Shown here piece by piece: positions 51,908-62,200 of a DNA stretch of 64,000 nt. The translations under genes were made by a program, and so were the position numbers. The stretch is taken from positions 1 through 64,000 of the forward strand of contig CALJOK010000017.1 in assembly GCA_937981555.1 (NCBI GenBank), written 5' to 3'. The stretch's first letter is position 1. Every line of letters starts with the position of its first letter. The DNA comes from an uncultured Saprospiraceae bacterium (GTDB taxonomy: Bacteria; Bacteroidota; Bacteroidia; Chitinophagales; Saprospiraceae). The notes beneath the pieces were generated by a model. It worked only from the letters and a program-made list of their open reading frames with translations. It made no database searches and was not told where the DNA came from.

Positions 51908-52559
51908 TGATTTCTTTTTTCATTTTGGCAAACTCTTCATCCGTGATAACACCTTTGTCACGCAAGTCGCCTAATTTCATTAATTCAGCATACACATCAT
52001 TTTCAGGTGCTGCTTTTGGTGGAGGATTATTTGGAGTAGAACTAGGTTCTGCATCTTCCGAGGTAGTTGGAATATCGAAATCATCATCATTCATTTCCTC
52101 CATTTTTTCCTCTGCTCTGTTTTTCAAATCCTCCGCTACTTTTTTCCCTTTTTCTAAATTTTCTTCATAAACTTTCCGAGCCATATCTTCATTGATATCT
52201 TCCAGACCAATTCCTTTATCCAAAAAATGCGTGATTACATTTCCTAAAGCGTAAGTAGATGCACCAGACATAATTGACATTGAAACAACACCTAAAACAG
52301 TTCCGATTCCTGGAATGGCTTTGATCAAGGATGCACCCATTCGAGCCAACGAAGTACTCGTCACGGAGGCAATAAATGCTTTGCCTACATTTTCAGAATA
52401 GTTGTCGTTGTAGAGGTTGGTCAGTTTTTTCATCATGTCCAATTGAACAGCTGTGACCCCAGCAAAATCTAATAATGGAATTGGAATTGCTCCTGCACCA
52501 GTAGCAAACATCACATGATTTTTGATGATGCTGTCTGCTTTGTATCTTTTTTCATTCAT
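51894..52559 (-). CDS. DUF697 (YcjF-like) membrane protein with C-terminal SHOCT domain
   Basis: A 221-residue inner-membrane protein. The N-terminal DUF697 region (~1-115) has VMFATGAGAIPIPLLDFAGV, VQLDMMKKLTNLY and hydrophobic helices around GTVLGVVSMSIMSG. A charged linker with a Pro/Asn-rich part (~150-185) leads to a SHOCT domain at ~190-221 (LMKLGDLRDKGVITDEEFAK). DUF697 proteins often pair with GTPases. The SHOCT tail suggests oligomerisation. It starts the operon whose second gene, DUF4403, overlaps its stop. Confidence 0.82.
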   Translation of the reverse strand: MNEKRYKADSIIKNHVMFATGAGAIPIPLLDFAGVTAVQLDMMKKLTNLYNDNYSENVGKAFIASVTSTSLARMGASLIKAIPGIGTVLGVVSMSIMSGASTYALGNVITHFLDKGIGLEDINEDMARKVYEENLEKGKKVAEDLKNRAEEKMEEMNDDDFDIPTTSEDAEPSSTPNNPPPKAAPENDVYAELMKLGDLRDKGVITDEEFAKMKKEIIDKF

Positions 52560-52575
52560 GATATTTCATTTTTTC

Positions 52576-52626
52576 ATTCTTAGATAAAATTTTGGCTTGT
52601 TTTAAAAACAAATTTTGTCTAAGAAT
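52576..52626 (-). promoter_or_regulatory. Hairpin in the leader of the DUF697 gene
   Basis: ATTCTTAGATAAAATTTTG (52576-52594) pairs with CAAATTTTGTCTAAGAAT (52609-52626) with one mismatch and one bulge. It ends 16 bases before the start at 52559. The string TTTTGTCTAAGAAYCATTTTT recurs at 42126-42146, so part of it may be a dispersed repeat. Without a T-run on the minus strand it is not a terminator of the upstream gene. Confidence 0.5.
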
Positions 52627-52693
52627 CATTTTTTATAGATGCTCAAATTTAATGGAGTTAAGAACAAGTTACTTATATTTTCGACGAATACGA

Positions 52694-53746
52694 TTAGTTC
52701 ATAGATTCGTTCACCAAGATTTTCTTAATGTTTTTAAGCAATTCAAGTCCATCATCTGAAAAACTTCGAAGTAATCCATTTTTCTTTTCACGCATCATTA
52801 TATACATGAAGTTATCAGCAATGATCTCGTCAGGGTGAATGATGTAACCTGTGTTGGTGGTAATCTTTTCAAAGAAATCAGGCACATTATCCATGTTAAT
52901 TGTGGTATTTCCTGCTGCATTAGTTTGCACTTGAACAGCATGTTGGATGCTGATTTTATATAAACTGAAATCTATGTATTCGAAGAAGTCATTTTTAGAA
53001 TCAATGTATTTTGTCTCGTTCGATTTGATGATTGGGATAGCTGAATAAGGTCTTCCACTTTGTTCATTTAATTCGATGTGGTAAGCAAAATTAACGCCAT
53101 CTGGATTTAATAAGATCCTACTTTTTAATTCATCTTTAATCAAGAGGTTGGACATGTTTCCAATGTTGGAAAACCCAATTAGTTGATAAAGTGCTTTTTG
53201 TTTTTTTGGATGATACCGAGTATAAATATGAGAGATTTCATGAAACATGGTTTCCAAAAATCCTTCTTTATTTTTTAATTCCAATTCATCTTTTGGAATA
53301 ATGATACAATTTTCACGAGTGTAATATGCTCCTTGGCCATAGTGGTTGGCATGAGTTTTTATCAACTTGATTTCTTTTGGGAAAATGGAGGTGGAGACTT
53401 TGTTGCTCATTTCGTAAGCCTCTTTAAAAATTTCATTTACGTATTCCATTTCCTCTTTGGAAAAATCTAAAACATCTTTTTTCAAAAACGATTTATATTC
53501 CTTTATGATTTCATTTCGAGGGGTTGCTGCTTCGAAATTCTTTTTCATTTGAATACTCATATCGAGTGGAGTGACGAGTGAAAAGAAATTTTCTTTTTCA
53601 TCTTTGGTGATCGCTTGTCCAGCTTCAAGGCTGTCCAGGAAAATGACTTTATGGTTTTCGGAGAGTTGGAGTAGAGGAGTGGTTTGAGGTTGAGATTTGC
53701 ACGTCCAAAGAAAAAATATGGAAAGGAGAAGGAGGAAGTTTTTCAT
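52694..53746 (-). CDS. Lipoprotein with HExxH metallopeptidase motif
   Basis: A 350-residue lipoprotein. The lipobox LWTC has lipidated Cys16. A helical region precedes the zinc motif MFHEISHIYTRYH with His169, Glu170, His173 and a further His179. A later acidic helix IHPDEIIADNFMYIMM (~295-310) could supply the glutamate third ligand of a gluzincin. The layout looks like an envelope-anchored zinc peptidase with its catalytic domain in the periplasm or on the surface. No named family is recognised. The gene is followed by the DUF697 hairpin region and preceded by a small membrane-protein gene 41 bases upstream. Confidence 0.72.
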   Translation of the reverse strand: MKNFLLLLSIFFLWTCKSQPQTTPLLQLSENHKVIFLDSLEAGQAITKDEKENFFSLVTPLDMSIQMKKNFEAATPRNEIIKEYKSFLKKDVLDFSKEEMEYVNEIFKEAYEMSNKVSTSIFPKEIKLIKTHANHYGQGAYYTRENCIIIPKDELELKNKEGFLETMFHEISHIYTRYHPKKQKALYQLIGFSNIGNMSNLLIKDELKSRILLNPDGVNFAYHIELNEQSGRPYSAIPIIKSNETKYIDSKNDFFEYIDFSLYKISIQHAVQVQTNAAGNTTINMDNVPDFFEKITTNTGYIIHPDEIIADNFMYIMMREKKNGLLRSFSDDGLELLKNIKKILVNESMN

Positions 53747-53787
53747 GTTTTTTTGAAAGTGAAATTAGGGATTTTTTTAGAAATAGT

Positions 53788-54291
53788 TTACTTCACTTTT
53801 TTAACAACAGATGGAGCTGAAATATATGTTATTGAGATAAAAAAACATTGAGTTAATAAGAAAAGTGAAACTAAAAGTGGAAAATTACGACCATCTTCGA
53901 CATATTCTTTGGCTGTTACAAAGTTGCCTTCTCTTGCAATTTCAGCGACGTCAGAATAATAGTAGTAATAAGAAATTAGGCCAGCACCTACAAATATGAT
54001 GGAGTAAAGGAAATGGAATAAAGCTAAATTTTCGAGAGTTGGAATGCTAAATGATTGGTGATTTATTTTATAAAAAACACCAAGCAAAAAGAAAATTACT
54101 GCGATAGCAATTATGCCCCATCCGATCATAACTGTAGCGTTAATATCATTTACGTAAAATAAGATGTTGGAGTAAAAGGTAAAGAGGATGAATCCAATGA
54201 AAAGAAATATTAGCGCTACGCCAAAGAATAGGTTTTCAACTTTGTGGAATGTTGGTTTTATATTCTTAAAATCTAAATCGTCAAGGAGCAT
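53788..54291 (-). CDS. Four-helix membrane protein, function unknown
   Basis: A 167-residue inner-membrane protein. The ATG at 54291 (MLLDDLDFKNIKPT) is preferred; a longer frame to 54336 begins with TTG. Hydrophobic segments lie near 20-42, 51-70, 80-104 and 132-152. There are no recognisable motifs. It is first of a minus-strand pair with the HExxH lipoprotein gene (41-base gap). It could be a partner or membrane anchor for that protein, but nothing shows it directly. Confidence 0.65.
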   Translation of the reverse strand: MLLDDLDFKNIKPTFHKVENLFFGVALIFLFIGFILFTFYSNILFYVNDINATVMIGWGIIAIAVIFFLLGVFYKINHQSFSIPTLENLALFHFLYSIIFVGAGLISYYYYYSDVAEIAREGNFVTAKEYVEDGRNFPLLVSLFLLTQCFFISITYISAPSVVKKVK

Positions 54292-54342
54292 AATTTTATA
54301 TTTTTTCAAAAATAAAATAAATCGTCTCTTCTGCAAAATGAA

Positions 54343-54377
54343 AAAGCTGCATTTACAATTAAGTAAATACAGCCTTT
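54343..54377 (-). terminator. Terminator of the secreted protein gene at 54400
   Basis: AAGGCTGTATTTA pairs with TAAATGCAGCTT (one bulge/mismatch) on the minus strand, followed by a weak T-rich tract. It lies just past the stop at 54400. Confidence 0.6.
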
Positions 54378-54399
54378 CTTTTTTATTTATTTGAGTTTG

Positions 54400-55083
54400 T
54401 TACAAATTAACAACACTATATTCTAGCTGTGGCATATCTCTCGCAGAAACTTTCTTAATAGTGATATTAGAATTTTTATTTCCGTTTTTCAAAACTACAT
54501 TATAAGCTCCAGTAGAAAATGCTTTACAATTAATATTGATATAGTTTTTTCCAGCATTAACTTTTTGAGAACCTTTTTTTACTACACGACCACTTTTATT
54601 CACTACTTCAAAATCAATAGTCATAGATTTTTTGGAAGCTATAGTTAAATTTAAATCATCACTAGTGATGGCACTATTTACAGAAGCAACTGTGAAATTT
54701 GAATTATTGTTTTGCTCCATAAAGAAAGTTTCACTTATCGTAAAACTACCATCTGCAGCATAATGTAATAATCTATAACAAGTCTTCTTTCCTGTTTGAA
54801 CTAAATCAAGAAATCGGTATGAAGTTACTTTAGTAGAATAGCCAGCACCTTTTACATCACCAGCGTTTTTGAAATCTATTCCATTAGAAGATCTTTGGAT
54901 CACAAAGGATTGAATGTCTGCCTCTTCAGTTGTTTCCCATGAAAGCATATACCCCATTCCCATTTTTTTAATATTCATCGGTTTGAGATAAACACATTTA
55001 GCAGTAACCACACTTGTAAAGCCAATAGATAAAATAAAAAGGATCAAAACTTTAACACTAGCAAAATTAAATTGCTTTTTCAT
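54400..55083 (-). CDS. Secreted fibronectin-like protein
   Basis: A 227-residue exported protein. The ATG at 55083 (MKKQFNFASVKVLILFILSIGF) is preferred to an upstream TTG. The signal peptide ends SVVTAK. A fibronectin-like domain (~30-110) has MLSWETTEEADIQSFVIQRS and CYRLLHYAADGSFTISE, the phrase pattern seen before T9SS domains in the protein at 336. The C-terminal ~95 residues (SAITSDDLNLTIASKKSMTI, then a GAYNVVLKNG strand) resemble a T9SS sorting domain, but with extra residues after the usual end, so sorting-domain status is uncertain. It stands alone. Function unknown. Confidence 0.75.
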   Translation of the reverse strand: MKKQFNFASVKVLILFILSIGFTSVVTAKCVYLKPMNIKKMGMGYMLSWETTEEADIQSFVIQRSSNGIDFKNAGDVKGAGYSTKVTSYRFLDLVQTGKKTCYRLLHYAADGSFTISETFFMEQNNNSNFTVASVNSAITSDDLNLTIASKKSMTIDFEVVNKSGRVVKKGSQKVNAGKNYININCKAFSTGAYNVVLKNGNKNSNITIKKVSARDMPQLEYSVVNL

Positions 55084-55808
55084 AATCAATCGGGTTTGAT
55101 AATAATTTAAAAAATTGGTTGTGATAAATTTCTATGATAGAAACTTTAACGGTTGTTTTAAGAATGAGGAATACAGTCGATAAAAAATGACTAATCTTCA
55201 ATTCTCAAAATTTGGCTTTGAGACAAATATGGAATGGGTGTTTTGATATGATATGTGTTACAAGGGAAGGATAAAACGTAAATCTAATAAGAAGTATAAA
55301 TTATACCCGATTATAATTTGATGTGCCAAAAATAACAAAATATTTTAATATATAAAATGAAATATCAAAAAAAAACGTATTTATTTCAAGAAACATTAAA
55401 ATAGTATGTGTTAAGTTCTGTTATATATTAGTATCGAGAATATAATTTCCATTCTTACAATTAATACCAAGTATTCCAAATTCGTCTATTTTTCTATTTT
55501 CACAGAAATGCTGTTGTTGTATTAGTTGTATCTATAATCTAAAATTTGTTTTACCTTATGATTAAGTAGAAAGAAAAAAAAGGTGTACCTCTTTTTTTTT
55601 AGTGAGTAAAATATTTTGATTCATTAACGTCTGAAGCCCCTATAGATATTATGTTTTTTTAAGATATTTAATTTTTAAAAAAAATTGAGCAAGAATTTAT
55701 TTTCATCATTTTTCTACTCTTTATCTCTTCTTTTTTTTCAAAATAGACTTACATTTAAGCCAACTTATTTTATTTAGTTCTTTTTTGAGGAACGAAAAAC
55801 ATACTATC
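55084..55808. other. 725-base intergenic region between divergent genes
   Basis: Very AT-rich. It holds one weak hairpin with A/T runs (55571-55601, AAAAAAAAGGTGTACCTCTTTTTTTT). No ORF above 20 codons with plausible features, no clear TAnnTTTG box with a TTG at proper spacing, and no palindrome of the kinds seen elsewhere. Confidence 0.5.
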
Positions 55809-56507
55809 ATGATTAAAAAAATAGGGAAAACAATCTGGAGATTCTTCCTCGGAATTTTGGCATTTTTTGCTTTATACTTTCTATTTACTTTTATTTTAAC
55901 GATCATTCCAACTAATCGGAATTTCCAACCTGCAGAGGAAGGGGTGGACTTATATGTTATTTCAAATGGCGTTCACACAGATATATGTTTTGAAATTACT
56001 GAGGCACAACTTGATTGGGATAAGGCTTTGGATTTTGGAAGTTTTAAAACTAATCGAAGTGAGATGAAATATTTATCTATTGGTTGGGGAGATAAAGGTT
56101 TCTATTTTGATACTCCAACTTGGGCAGATTTGTCTGCAAAAACCGCTGCCACCGCTGCCTTGATTCCTTCTTCGACGGCAATGCATGTAACTGTCTTGAA
56201 AAAGAAGCCAACAACTGGGGAAAGGACTCGTAAAACTAAAGTGACCAAGGCACAATTATTAAAAATGGAACAATATATCCTTGATCATATTCAAACAAAA
56301 AATGGCAAAGCATTATTAATTGATTGTTGTCGTTACGATGGATTTGATGATAATTTTTATGAGGCGAATGGTTCATATTCTTTGCTCCGAACTTGCAATA
56401 CTTGGGCTAATCAAACACTTAAAGAGGGAGAGGTGAAAACGGCCACTTGGGCTCCTTTTGATAAATGTATTTTATATCATTTTGAAAATAAATATAATTA
56501 TGACTAA
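55809..56507 (+). CDS. DUF2459/TIGR02117-family membrane protein
   Basis: A 232-residue protein. The ATG at 55809 (MIKKIGKTIWRFFLG) is preferred to an in-frame TTG at 55785. There is one N-terminal membrane helix (~9-30). The soluble part has the family motifs VISNGVHTDICFE (His), YLSIGWGDKGFYFDTPTW and LRTCNTWANQTLK (Cys). The conserved His/Cys pair suggests a papain-like fold hydrolase, but no activity is established for the family. Its stop overlaps the start of a 29-codon ORF, so the two are translationally coupled. Confidence 0.82.
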   Translation: MIKKIGKTIWRFFLGILAFFALYFLFTFILTIIPTNRNFQPAEEGVDLYVISNGVHTDICFEITEAQLDWDKALDFGSFKTNRSEMKYLSIGWGDKGFYFDTPTWADLSAKTAATAALIPSSTAMHVTVLKKKPTTGERTRKTKVTKAQLLKMEQYILDHIQTKNGKALLIDCCRYDGFDDNFYEANGSYSLLRTCNTWANQTLKEGEVKTATWAPFDKCILYHFENKYNYD

Positions 56508-56589
56508 GGAAAAGAAAAGCACACCAATCTTAGATTTTTTCAAAAAAATCATTCAATTTTTTATGGGTAAAAAATCGAACAAGAAATAA
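56500..56589 (+). CDS. Small cationic amphipathic peptide (29 aa), coupled to the DUF2459 gene
   Basis: ATG at 56500 overlaps the upstream stop in ATGACTAA. The product begins MTKEKKSTPILDFFKKIIQF and ends FMGKKSNKK. Residues ~9-25 form an amphipathic helix with Phe/Ile on one face and Lys on the other, like membrane-active peptides. It could be a membrane-associated microprotein or simply a short coupled ORF. No family recognised. Confidence 0.4.
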   Translation: MTKEKKSTPILDFFKKIIQFFMGKKSNKK

Positions 56590-56790
56590 TATTAGGTTAT
56601 TACCTGTTTCTGGCTCTTTCGATTTTAAGTCTAATATATGATTTCAATATATTAGCATGATTCTTATGTATGATTTTAGTTATTTAGTTAACCTTTTACA
56701 ATTCAGTCCCCAATTTTGACGATTCATCAGAATATCTTTCTTTCCAACCTGATATTTTCCTATACTTGTTTTTATAATAAATGCTTAAAA

Positions 56791-58155
56791 ATGAAAATCA
56801 AAATATCGTTTCTTCTTTTTATTTTTTTCCAAACATTTTTCCTTCCTAATGGTTTTGCTCAAAGTGACATTTTAGATAATTATGTCAAAGAAGCTTTAAC
56901 CGAGAACTTAAGCATCCAATCTGAAATTTTAAAAAAGGATAAGCAATATTCTAAAGTGGAGCAAGCTAAAAAGTTGTGGAAACCAACGGTTGATTTAAAT
57001 GCGAGTTATTTATTTGCCGAAGGCGGAAGAGAACTCTTATTTCCTTTGGGCGATTTGTTTAATCCTGTTTATGGGACATTGAATCAATTGACTGGCTCAA
57101 CTAGTTTTCCGACCAATATCGAAAATGAAAAAATCCAATTGACGCCGAATAATTATTTAGATTTGCAATTGTCTGTTTCAAAACCGTTGATTAATAGTTC
57201 GATAAAATACAATCAGAAGATTCAAAATGAATTGTTGCGAATCAATGACCTTGACATGGAGTTGAGTAAAAAAGAAATCGTTGCTCAAATCAAAACTAGC
57301 TATTTTAATTACCTCAAAACTTTTGAAGGATTGGCGATCATGGAGGAGACTGAAAAGTTGCTCCAAGAGGTTTTGACCTTCAACAAAAAGTTAGTTAAAT
57401 ACGACAAAGCCACGCCTGATGTTTTATCAGATATTGAGTTTCAAATTGCGAATTTGCAAAGTCAAAAAGCGATGTTGATGGAGCAGCAAGATTTAGCGAA
57501 AGCTTATTTTAATTTGTTACTCAATAAAAAATTGGATGCGAAAATTGTGGTGGATGAAAATATTTTGCAAAGCGAATTTCAAGCAACTGGAAATATCACT
57601 TCGCTAAAAAGTACGGCTCTGCAATCTCGTTTAGAATTTAAAAAAATAGATGTCGCAACTGCTTTAAATTCACTTAATCAAAAAAGGATTGATAAAGAAA
57701 AAAAACCGACACTTGGTATTTCGGGAGGCATTGGTTTGCAAACGGAATCATTTAATTTTGATAACGGTGGGCCATTATTTACCATTGGATTAGGAATGAA
57801 CTGGAACTTGATGGATGGAGGTTTGAGAAAAAAGAAAATCGAAGAAATAGATATCGATCAACAAATTTTGGAAAATGATCGAAAGCGATTATCGCAGCAG
57901 ATAGAGATGCAGGTGACGAAGGTTTTTTATAAAATCCGTTCTCTCCAAATTAGAATGCAAGCAGAAGAAGTAGCAGTAAAAAGTGCGCAGAAAAGTTATG
58001 ATGCCATCAATGCTCGCTATCGAAATGACAAAGCAATTCTGATTCAATTAACGCAAGCTCAAAATAGTTTAACGACTAGTAAAATGTCCAGAGCGCTTTC
58101 CAAATATGACTATTTAATTCTTTTAGCAGAATTAGAAAAAGTAACTGGTGAGTAA
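56791..58155 (+). CDS. TolC-family outer-membrane efflux protein
   Basis: A 454-residue outer-membrane channel. The ATG at 56791 (MKIKISFLLFIFFQTF, signal ending GFAQ) is preferred; a TTG at 56716 would add 25 non-signal residues. The two long helical repeats of the OEP fold are visible: NYVKEALTENLSIQSEILKK with WKPTVDLNASYLF, and the second half with KKPTLGISGGIGLQTESFNF and LTQAQNSLTTSKMSRALS. It forms the exit duct for the adaptor and RND pump encoded next (82 and 4-base gaps). No regulator gene is adjacent. Confidence 0.88.
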   Translation: MKIKISFLLFIFFQTFFLPNGFAQSDILDNYVKEALTENLSIQSEILKKDKQYSKVEQAKKLWKPTVDLNASYLFAEGGRELLFPLGDLFNPVYGTLNQLTGSTSFPTNIENEKIQLTPNNYLDLQLSVSKPLINSSIKYNQKIQNELLRINDLDMELSKKEIVAQIKTSYFNYLKTFEGLAIMEETEKLLQEVLTFNKKLVKYDKATPDVLSDIEFQIANLQSQKAMLMEQQDLAKAYFNLLLNKKLDAKIVVDENILQSEFQATGNITSLKSTALQSRLEFKKIDVATALNSLNQKRIDKEKKPTLGISGGIGLQTESFNFDNGGPLFTIGLGMNWNLMDGGLRKKKIEEIDIDQQILENDRKRLSQQIEMQVTKVFYKIRSLQIRMQAEEVAVKSAQKSYDAINARYRNDKAILIQLTQAQNSLTTSKMSRALSKYDYLILLAELEKVTGE

Positions 58156-58237
58156 TTAAGCTGTTGATAGTCAGTATTTAAAATAGATTGTTCTATCAGA
58201 TTAAAAAAAACAATATTCAAATCTACAATAAAAAATA

Positions 58238-59281
58238 ATGAAGCATTTCATCTTTTTTATCTTCCTCCTTTTTACTTTTTCCTGTCGTGTAGATCATCAT
58301 CAAAATGAGACCACCGGCCCTGCTCAGCAAAAGAATTTTGTAAAAGTTGAAACAGTAGAAACTAAGACTGAACCTATTCCTATTCAAGCAATTGGAAGGC
58401 TTGGTTCAGATACTGAACTTAAACTTTCTTTTAAAATTGGCGGATTTATTTCAACCTTAAAAGCTAGAGAAGGAGATTATGTGCGCAAAGGAAGTTTGCT
58501 CGGAACAATGCGAACTAATGAAATCGATGCACAGGTTTTGAAAGCAGAAAGAGCGGTGCAAAAAGCTAGTCGAGATTTAGAAAGAGTAAAAAGAATGTTT
58601 GCGGACTCTGTTGCTACCTCAGAAAATATAGATGATATAACAACACTTTTACAAGTTTCAGAAGCTGACTTAGATGTGGCAAAGTTTAATCAAAAATATG
58701 CGAAAATAATTAGTCCTGTGAATGGTCGAGTGATTCGAAGATTGGCTGAGCCAAATGAGTTGGTTTCTCCGGGACAACCCATTTTGATGATTGCCTCCTC
58801 CCAAGGAAGTACTTATGTGATGAAAGTTTCACTCTCCGATAAGGATGTCAATCGAGTGAAAATGAAGAGTCAAGCGGAAGTAGATTTTGATGCATTCCCT
58901 AATGATGTTTTTTATGGGAAAATTTCTAACATCGCAGAATCTGCTGATCCGATGACAGGTACTTTTGAGGTAGAAATTTCGATAGATGCCAAAAATAAAA
59001 GACTTCGAAATGGCTACATCGGTCGAACTAAAATTAGCCCAATAGAAAGCGAACCTTATTTAGAAATACCGATTGAATCTATCGTCGAAGGAGACAAAAA
59101 GGAAGTGACGGTTTTTGTACCTACTCAGTCTGATACTATCGCTAGAGAAATAAAGGTAGAACCGATTCATATCACAAACCATTCTATTTTTATCAAAAAA
59201 CCAGAAGGCGAAATGATTGAAAAAGTGGTAACAACTGGGGCTGCATATTTAATTGATGGAGACCGAATCTATATAAAATAA
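58238..59281 (+). CDS. RND efflux periplasmic adaptor (membrane fusion) lipoprotein
   Basis: A 347-residue adaptor lipoprotein. The lipobox LLFTFSC ends near residue 16. The first lipoyl half (LSFKIGGFISTLKAREGDYV) and a helical hairpin (EIDAQVLKAERAVQKASRDL.., ~90-135) precede the second lipoyl half (IISPVNGRVIRRLAEPNELV). Beta-barrel and membrane-proximal domains follow, with VSPGQPILMIASS and ADPMTGTFEVEISI. It links the TolC-type channel to the RND pump, whose gene starts 4 bases downstream. Substrate not deducible. Confidence 0.92.
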   Translation: MKHFIFFIFLLFTFSCRVDHHQNETTGPAQQKNFVKVETVETKTEPIPIQAIGRLGSDTELKLSFKIGGFISTLKAREGDYVRKGSLLGTMRTNEIDAQVLKAERAVQKASRDLERVKRMFADSVATSENIDDITTLLQVSEADLDVAKFNQKYAKIISPVNGRVIRRLAEPNELVSPGQPILMIASSQGSTYVMKVSLSDKDVNRVKMKSQAEVDFDAFPNDVFYGKISNIAESADPMTGTFEVEISIDAKNKRLRNGYIGRTKISPIESEPYLEIPIESIVEGDKKEVTVFVPTQSDTIAREIKVEPIHITNHSIFIKKPEGEMIEKVVTTGAAYLIDGDRIYIK

Positions 59282-59285
59282 AAAA

Positions 59286-62200
59286 ATGAACTTAACTAGA
59301 TTAGCCATTCGGAATGCACAATTTGTAGTAATCGTAGTTTTGATTGCTATTGTTTTGAGTATACGATCATTCATTAGTATGCCTCGTTCAGAAGATCCGC
59401 AAGTTTCTTTTCCTTTTTATAATATGATTATTGTTTATCCTGGGACGAGTCCTGAGGATATGGAAAACTTGATTGTTGATCCCATCGAAAAAGCAATAAA
59501 TGAGCTGGATGGAATTACTGAAATTAAAGCATTTGTTTCTGAAGGATTGGCAAGTGTAGGAGTGAACTCAGATTTTGAAGGGGATTATACAGAAAAATAT
59601 AATGAAGTTTTAAGGCAAGTAAATAGTGTTAGAGGTGATTTGCCTGAAGGAATTGTATTGTTTGATGTTCGACAAATCAAACCTGAAGAAATGGTGAATT
59701 ATTTGGTCTTTGCTTTAAGTTCGGAAAATGTGAGTTATAGTGAATTGCAAAATTTGGCAGAAGACTTTGAAGATAAATTGGAAACCGTCAAAGGGTTGAA
59801 TAAAATAAAAATTGAAGCAAGTCCTGCCGAAGAAATTAGAGTGTCTTTGGACTACGAAAGGATGGCTGCACAAAATATTACTTTGGGACAAGTAGCAGGA
59901 ATTCTACGGTCAAATAATGTCAATATCCCCGGTGGAAATGTCAGAGCAGGTGGTAAAAATTTCACTATAAAAAGTACAGGAGGTTATGAAAATATTGAGG
60001 AAATAAAAAAGACAATAGTCGCTGTCGGAAACAACCGAGTCGTTTATCTCAAAGATATTGCGGAGGTAAAAATGGAAAATGAAGACTTACTATGGAAAGC
60101 AGAATTCAACAAAATGAAATCTGTTTTTATCACTTTGAAATTAAAAACAGGAGAGAACATTATTGATGTCGATCAAGAAGTACAATTACTCACCAACGAG
60201 TTCAAAAGTGAGTTGCCAAAAAATGTTCACCTGAATGTATCCTTCGAGCAAGCCTCTGCAGTGAAGACTCGGATTAATGAATTTTTTTCCAACCTCTTGC
60301 AAGGTGTATTGCTAGTTGGTATTGTGATTTTTCTGGTGTTGGGCTGGCGTTCTGCATTTATCATTATTACTTTGATTCCGCTGTGTATGATATTGTCATT
60401 AGGATTATTGAAAGGTGCAGGATTTGGCTTGCAGCAGATTTCGATTGCTTCTTTAGTATTGGCACTTGGACTTTTGGTGGATAATGGAATTGTGGTCATT
60501 GAAAATATTAATCGATTTATTCAAGAAGGATTTTCTAGGAGTGAAGCTGCGATGAAAGGTGCTTCGGAAGTTGGGTTAGCTATTTTTAGTTCGACCGTTA
60601 CGACAGTTTTATCCTTTTTTCCATTGAGTCAATTGGGAGAAGGAGCAGGTTTGTTTTTACAATCATTGCCTTATACTGTGATTTTCACTTTAGTCATTTC
60701 ATTGATTTTAGCATTAACGTTTTCACCTATCTTATCGAATTGGGTGATGGCAAAAACTGCACGAACGGAACCTTCTTATGCTGATCGATTTTTCCATTGG
60801 TTGGAGGAAAAAATTTACGATCCAATATTAAGATTTTCATTAAATACTGGTTGGTTAATTATGATTGCTTCGGTAGTCGTTTTCGTTTTTAGTATTTCAT
60901 TATTTCCAAAAATCGGAGTGAGCTTTTTCCCAACAGCAGATAAACCGTTGTTACTCATTGATGTCCGAACACCTCGTGGTTCAAGTATGGATGAAACAGA
61001 AAAGGCGATTGAATTTGTGGAAACGATTTTAGACAGCATTGATTATGTGAAAAATTATACGACTAATGTAGGGCATGGAAACCCTCAAATATATTACAAC
61101 AAAATTCCATCGTCTTATAAAAAATCTCGTGGTGAAATTTTGGTCAACTTTACAGAATGGGATCAAGGTCGTTTTTATAAAACCATTTCAGCATTAAGGC
61201 AGGAATTTAAAAAATATTTGGGAGCTGAAATTACGACGGAAGAATTAAAAAATGGTGTTCCCGTAAATGCACCTATTGAAATTAGAATTGTTGGGGAGGA
61301 TTTAAAAATATTGAAAAAATTATCTCTTGAAGTAGAAGATATATTAGTTGCGACTCCAAATGTAATTAATATTAATAATCCAATGCGTCGCGATCAGACG
61401 CAGCTCAAAATAAATTTGAACAAAGAAAAAGCAGGCTTACTGGGAGTGTCTGAATTAGATTTTGATCAAACAGTTCGAGCAAGTTTAAATGGTTTGGCAA
61501 TTGATAAAATTACATTAGATGATGATGAAGATTATAATTTAGTGATCAGAATGCCTTTCGATGAGTCGCCGAGTATTGAAGATTTGAATAAAATTTATGT
61601 AGCTAATCGAATGGGTGGGCAGATACCGTTGAATCATATTGCGGATGTTCGTTTTGAAGGAGGTGTAGCACAATTCGAACATTTAGATTTAAAAAGAAAT
61701 ACTTCCGTTTTTGCAGGAGTGACGGATTTAGATAAAACGATTCCGATCACACAAGGGATAATTGACAAGTTAGAAAAAATTGATTTGCCACGTGGATATG
61801 AATATGTGATTGGAGGTGAGTATAAAGAACAACAAAGTACATTTGGAAGTTTGGGGGTGATTTTGATTTTAGCACAGGTAGCAATTTTCGCTGTTTTGGT
61901 TTTGCAATTTCGTTCGGTGTTACAACCATTTATTGTTTTCTCAGCGATACCATTGGCGATTTGTGGATCTTTTATAGCATTGTATTTGACTGGTTGGCCG
62001 TTTTCATTTTTTGCATTTGTAGGTTTAATTAGTTTGATTGGGATTGTGGTGAATAATTCGATTATTCTGGTTGATTATATTAATCAGTTAGTGGAGGAAG
62101 GTCAGATGACTTTGCAGGAAGCGATTATTGTAGGAAGTAAGCGACGATTTAAACCGATTGTGTTGACTTCGATTACCACGATTTTAGGATTGGTTCCTTT

